Assembly: GCA_037576195.1 (NCBI GenBank)
Contig: CM075102.1
Span: 29,074,745-29,138,744 of the forward strand
Source of the DNA: Phytoseiulus persimilis
Lineage: Eukaryota > Arthropoda > Arachnida > Mesostigmata > Phytoseiidae
Length of the DNA: 64,000 bases
Reading direction: 5' to 3'
The position numbers and the translations under genes were made by a program. The notes under the pieces were generated by a model, which made no database searches, was not told the origin of the DNA, and saw nothing but the letters and a program-made list of their open reading frames with translations. Positions 61,701 through 64,000 of this stretch are shown one piece after another. Numbering within the stretch: the stretch's first letter is position 1; every line of letters begins with the position of its first letter.

Positions 61701-64000
61701 AATCACCCCTCCAGACTTGGAAAGTAATGCTCAGATTGGTCCCGGAATCACCCCTCAAGATTTGGAAAGTTATGGTCAGATTGGTCCCGGAATCACCCCT
61801 CCAGACTTGGAAAGTAATGCTCAGACTGGTCCCGGAATCACCCCTCCAGACTTGGAAAGTAATGCTCAGATTGGTCTCGGAATCACCCCTCCAGACTTGG
61901 AAAGTAATGGTCAGATTGGTCCCGGAATCACCCCTCAAGATTTGGAAAGTAATGGTCATATTGGTCTCGGAATCACCCCTCCAGACTTGGAAAGTAATGC
62001 TCAGACTGGTCCCGGAATCACCCCTCAAGATTTGGAAAGTAATGGTCATATTGGTCCCGGAATCACCCCTCCAGAGTTGAAAAGTAATGCTCAGATTGGC
62101 CTCGGAATCACCCCTCCAAACTTGGAAAGTAATGCTCAGATTGGTCTCGGAATCACCCCTCCAGACTTGGAAAGTAATGGTCAGATTGGTCCCGGAATCA
62201 CCCCTCAAGATTTGGAAAGTAATGGTCATATTGGTCTCGGAATCACCCCTCCAGACTTGGAAAGTAATGCTCAGACTGGTCCCGGAATCACCCCTCAAGA
62301 TTTGGAAAGTTATGGTCAGATTGGTCCCGGAATCACCCCTCCAAACTTGGAAAGTTATGGTCAGATTGGTCCCGGAATCACCCCTCCAGACTTGGAAAGT
62401 AATGCTCAGATTGGTCTCGGAATCACCCCTCCAGACTTGGAAAGTAATGCTCAGACTGGTCCCGGAATCACCCCTCAAGATTTGGAAAGTAATGGTCAGA
62501 TTGGTCCCGGAATCACCCCTCCAAACTTGGAAAGTTATGGTCAGATTGGTCCCGGAATCACCCCTCCAGACTTGGAAAGTAATGCTCAGATTGGTCTCGG
62601 AATCACCCCTCCAGACTTGGAAAGTAATGGTCAGATTGGTCCCGGAATCACCCCTCCAGACTTGGAAAGTAATGCTCAGACTGGTCCCGGAATCACCCCT
62701 CAAGATTTGGAAAGTAATGGTCATATTGGTCTCGGAATCACCCCTCCAGACTTGGAAAGTAATGCTCAGACTGGTCCCGGAATCACCCCTCAAGATTTGG
62801 AAAGTTATGGTCAGATTGGTCCCGGAATCACCCCTCCAAACTTGGAAAGTAATGCTCAGACTGGTCCCGGAATCACCCCTCCAGACTTGGAAAGTAATGC
62901 TCAGACTGGTCCCGGAATCACCCCTCCAGACTTGGAAAGTAATGCTCAGATTGGTCTCGGAATCACCCCTCCAGACTTGGAAAGTAATGCTCAGATTGGT
63001 CCCGGAATCACCCCTCAAGATTTGGAAAGTTATGGTCAGATTGGTCCCGGAATCACCCCTCCAGACTTGGAAAGTAATGCTCAGACTGGTCCCGGAATCA
63101 CCCCTCCAGACTTGGAAAGTAATGCTCAGATTGGTCCCGGAATCACCCCTCAAGATTTGGAAAGTTATGGTCAGATTGGTCCCGGAATGACCCCTCCAGA
63201 CTTGGAAAGTAATGCTCAGACTGGTCCCGGAATCACCCCTCCAGACTTGGAAAGTAATGCTCAGACTGGTCCCGGAATCACCCCTCCAGACTTGGAAAGT
63301 AATGCTCAGATTGGTCTCGGAATCACCCCTCCAGACTTGGAAAGTTATGGTCAGATTGGTCCCGGAATCACCCCTCCAGACTTGGAAAGTAATGCTCAGA
63401 TTGGTCTCGGAATCACCCCTCCAGACTTGGAAAGTAATGGTCAGATTGGTCCCGGAATCACCCCTCCAGACTTGGAAAGTAATGCTCAGATTGGTCTCGG
63501 AATCACCCCTCCAGACTTGGAAAGTAATGCTCAGACTGGTCCCGGAATCACCCCTCAAGATTTGGAAAGTAATGGTCAGATTGGTCCCGGAATCACCCCT
63601 CCAAACTTGGAAAGTTATGGTCAGATTGGTCCCGGAATCACCCCTCCAGACTTGGAAAGTAATGCTCAGATTGGTCTCGGAATCACCCCTCCAGACTTGG
63701 AAAGTAATGGTCAGATTGGTCCCGGAATAACCCCTCAAGATTTGGAAAGTAATGGTCATATTGGTCTCGGAATCACCCCTCCAGACTTGGAAAGTAATGC
63801 TCAGACTGGTCCCGGAATCACCCCTCAAGATTTGGAAAGTAATGGTCATATTGGTCCCGGAATCACCCCTCCAGAGTTGAAAAGTAATGCTCAGATTGGC
63901 CTCGGAATCACCCCTCCAGAGTTGGAAAGTACCGGTCAGATTGGTCTCGGAATCATCCCTCCAGAGTTATTTTCCAAGTCTGGAGGGGTGATTCCGAGAC
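58752..64000. repeat. 45-bp tandem satellite array, about 116 monomers, running past the window end
   Basis: The monomer reads ATGGTCAGATTGGTCCCGG then AATCACCCCTCCAGACTTGG then AAAGTA (45 bp). Variants alternate at a few fixed positions: GG/GC after AAT, CCCGG/CTCGG, and CCAGAC/CAAGAT/CCAAAC. The first monomers (58752-58800) are the most diverged. Higher-order periods of 13 monomers (585 bp) and 28 monomers (1,260 bp) are visible. The monomer has no stop in two plus frames and one minus frame, giving apparent ORFs of up to 1,707 codons. Near 63970 the orientation reverses. It is likely a centromeric, subtelomeric or dispersed satellite block; nothing indicates a protein-coding role. Confidence 0.95.

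Noticed and set aside
58726..63849. 1,707-codon minus-strand ORF and 672-, 417- and 367-codon plus-strand ORFs
   Set aside because: All are translations of the 45-bp satellite, open on both strands at once, with no start context or non-repeat domain.
58752..64000. CRISPR-like array
   Set aside because: Monomers abut directly with no unique spacers, and the setting is eukaryotic.

Overview
The window is eukaryotic and most likely comes from a compact-genome acarine (mite or tick lineage). Coding genes are split by short GT-AG introns of about 65 to 350 nt, base composition is near 50% GC, and one retroelement fragment (56.3-57.3 kb) resembles the C-terminal part of the LINE proteins commonly annotated as 'tick transposon'. 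A predatory-mite-like genome would fit, but the genus is inference. There is no sign of bacterial organisation.

Four genes can be supported in full. Two are tandem paralogues on the minus strand (6.51-8.32 kb and 9.32-11.75 kb). I assembled each as seven exons with matching intron positions and phases, giving 387 and 391 residues. Both look like divergent members of the Cys-loop (pentameric ligand-gated ion channel) superfamily: signal peptide, an EW-x-x-x-x-x-x-W block, a two-cysteine loop and four membrane segments. They are unusual in a shortened Cys loop (10 rather than 13 intervening residues), no YxCC motif and an M3-M4 loop of only about 20 residues. The third gene (15.09-18.20 kb, minus) is a single-exon 1,035-residue seven-helix protein with a PRRT3/4-like membrane core. 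The fourth (41.46-44.30 kb, plus) is a nine-exon acid lipase of the lysosomal/gastric lipase family, 431 residues, with the whole Ser-Asp-His triad.

Elsewhere there are weakly supported exons: a minus-strand group at 37.6-39.0 kb, a terminal exon with a poly(A) signal at 46.1-46.2 kb, and plus-strand exons near 44.8 and 52.7 kb. The long stretch 18.7-37.5 kb, and most of 0-5.4, 11.8-14.3, 47-52.7 and 53-56.2 kb, shows no gene I can defend. Repeats include a small TA-flanked inverted-repeat element family (34.84 and 51.11 kb), a longer related hairpin (6.06-6.26 kb), a cluster of GCGGTTA palindromes (54.4 kb) and the LINE fragment.

From about 58.75 kb to the end lies a 45-bp satellite of roughly 116 monomers. 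It has higher-order structure, including a 28-monomer block repeated without visible change, and it flips orientation about 30 bases before the window ends. Because the monomer is a multiple of three and stop-free in three frames, it creates very long but probably meaningless ORFs. The four genes have no evident common pathway; only the tandem channel pair is a functional cluster.
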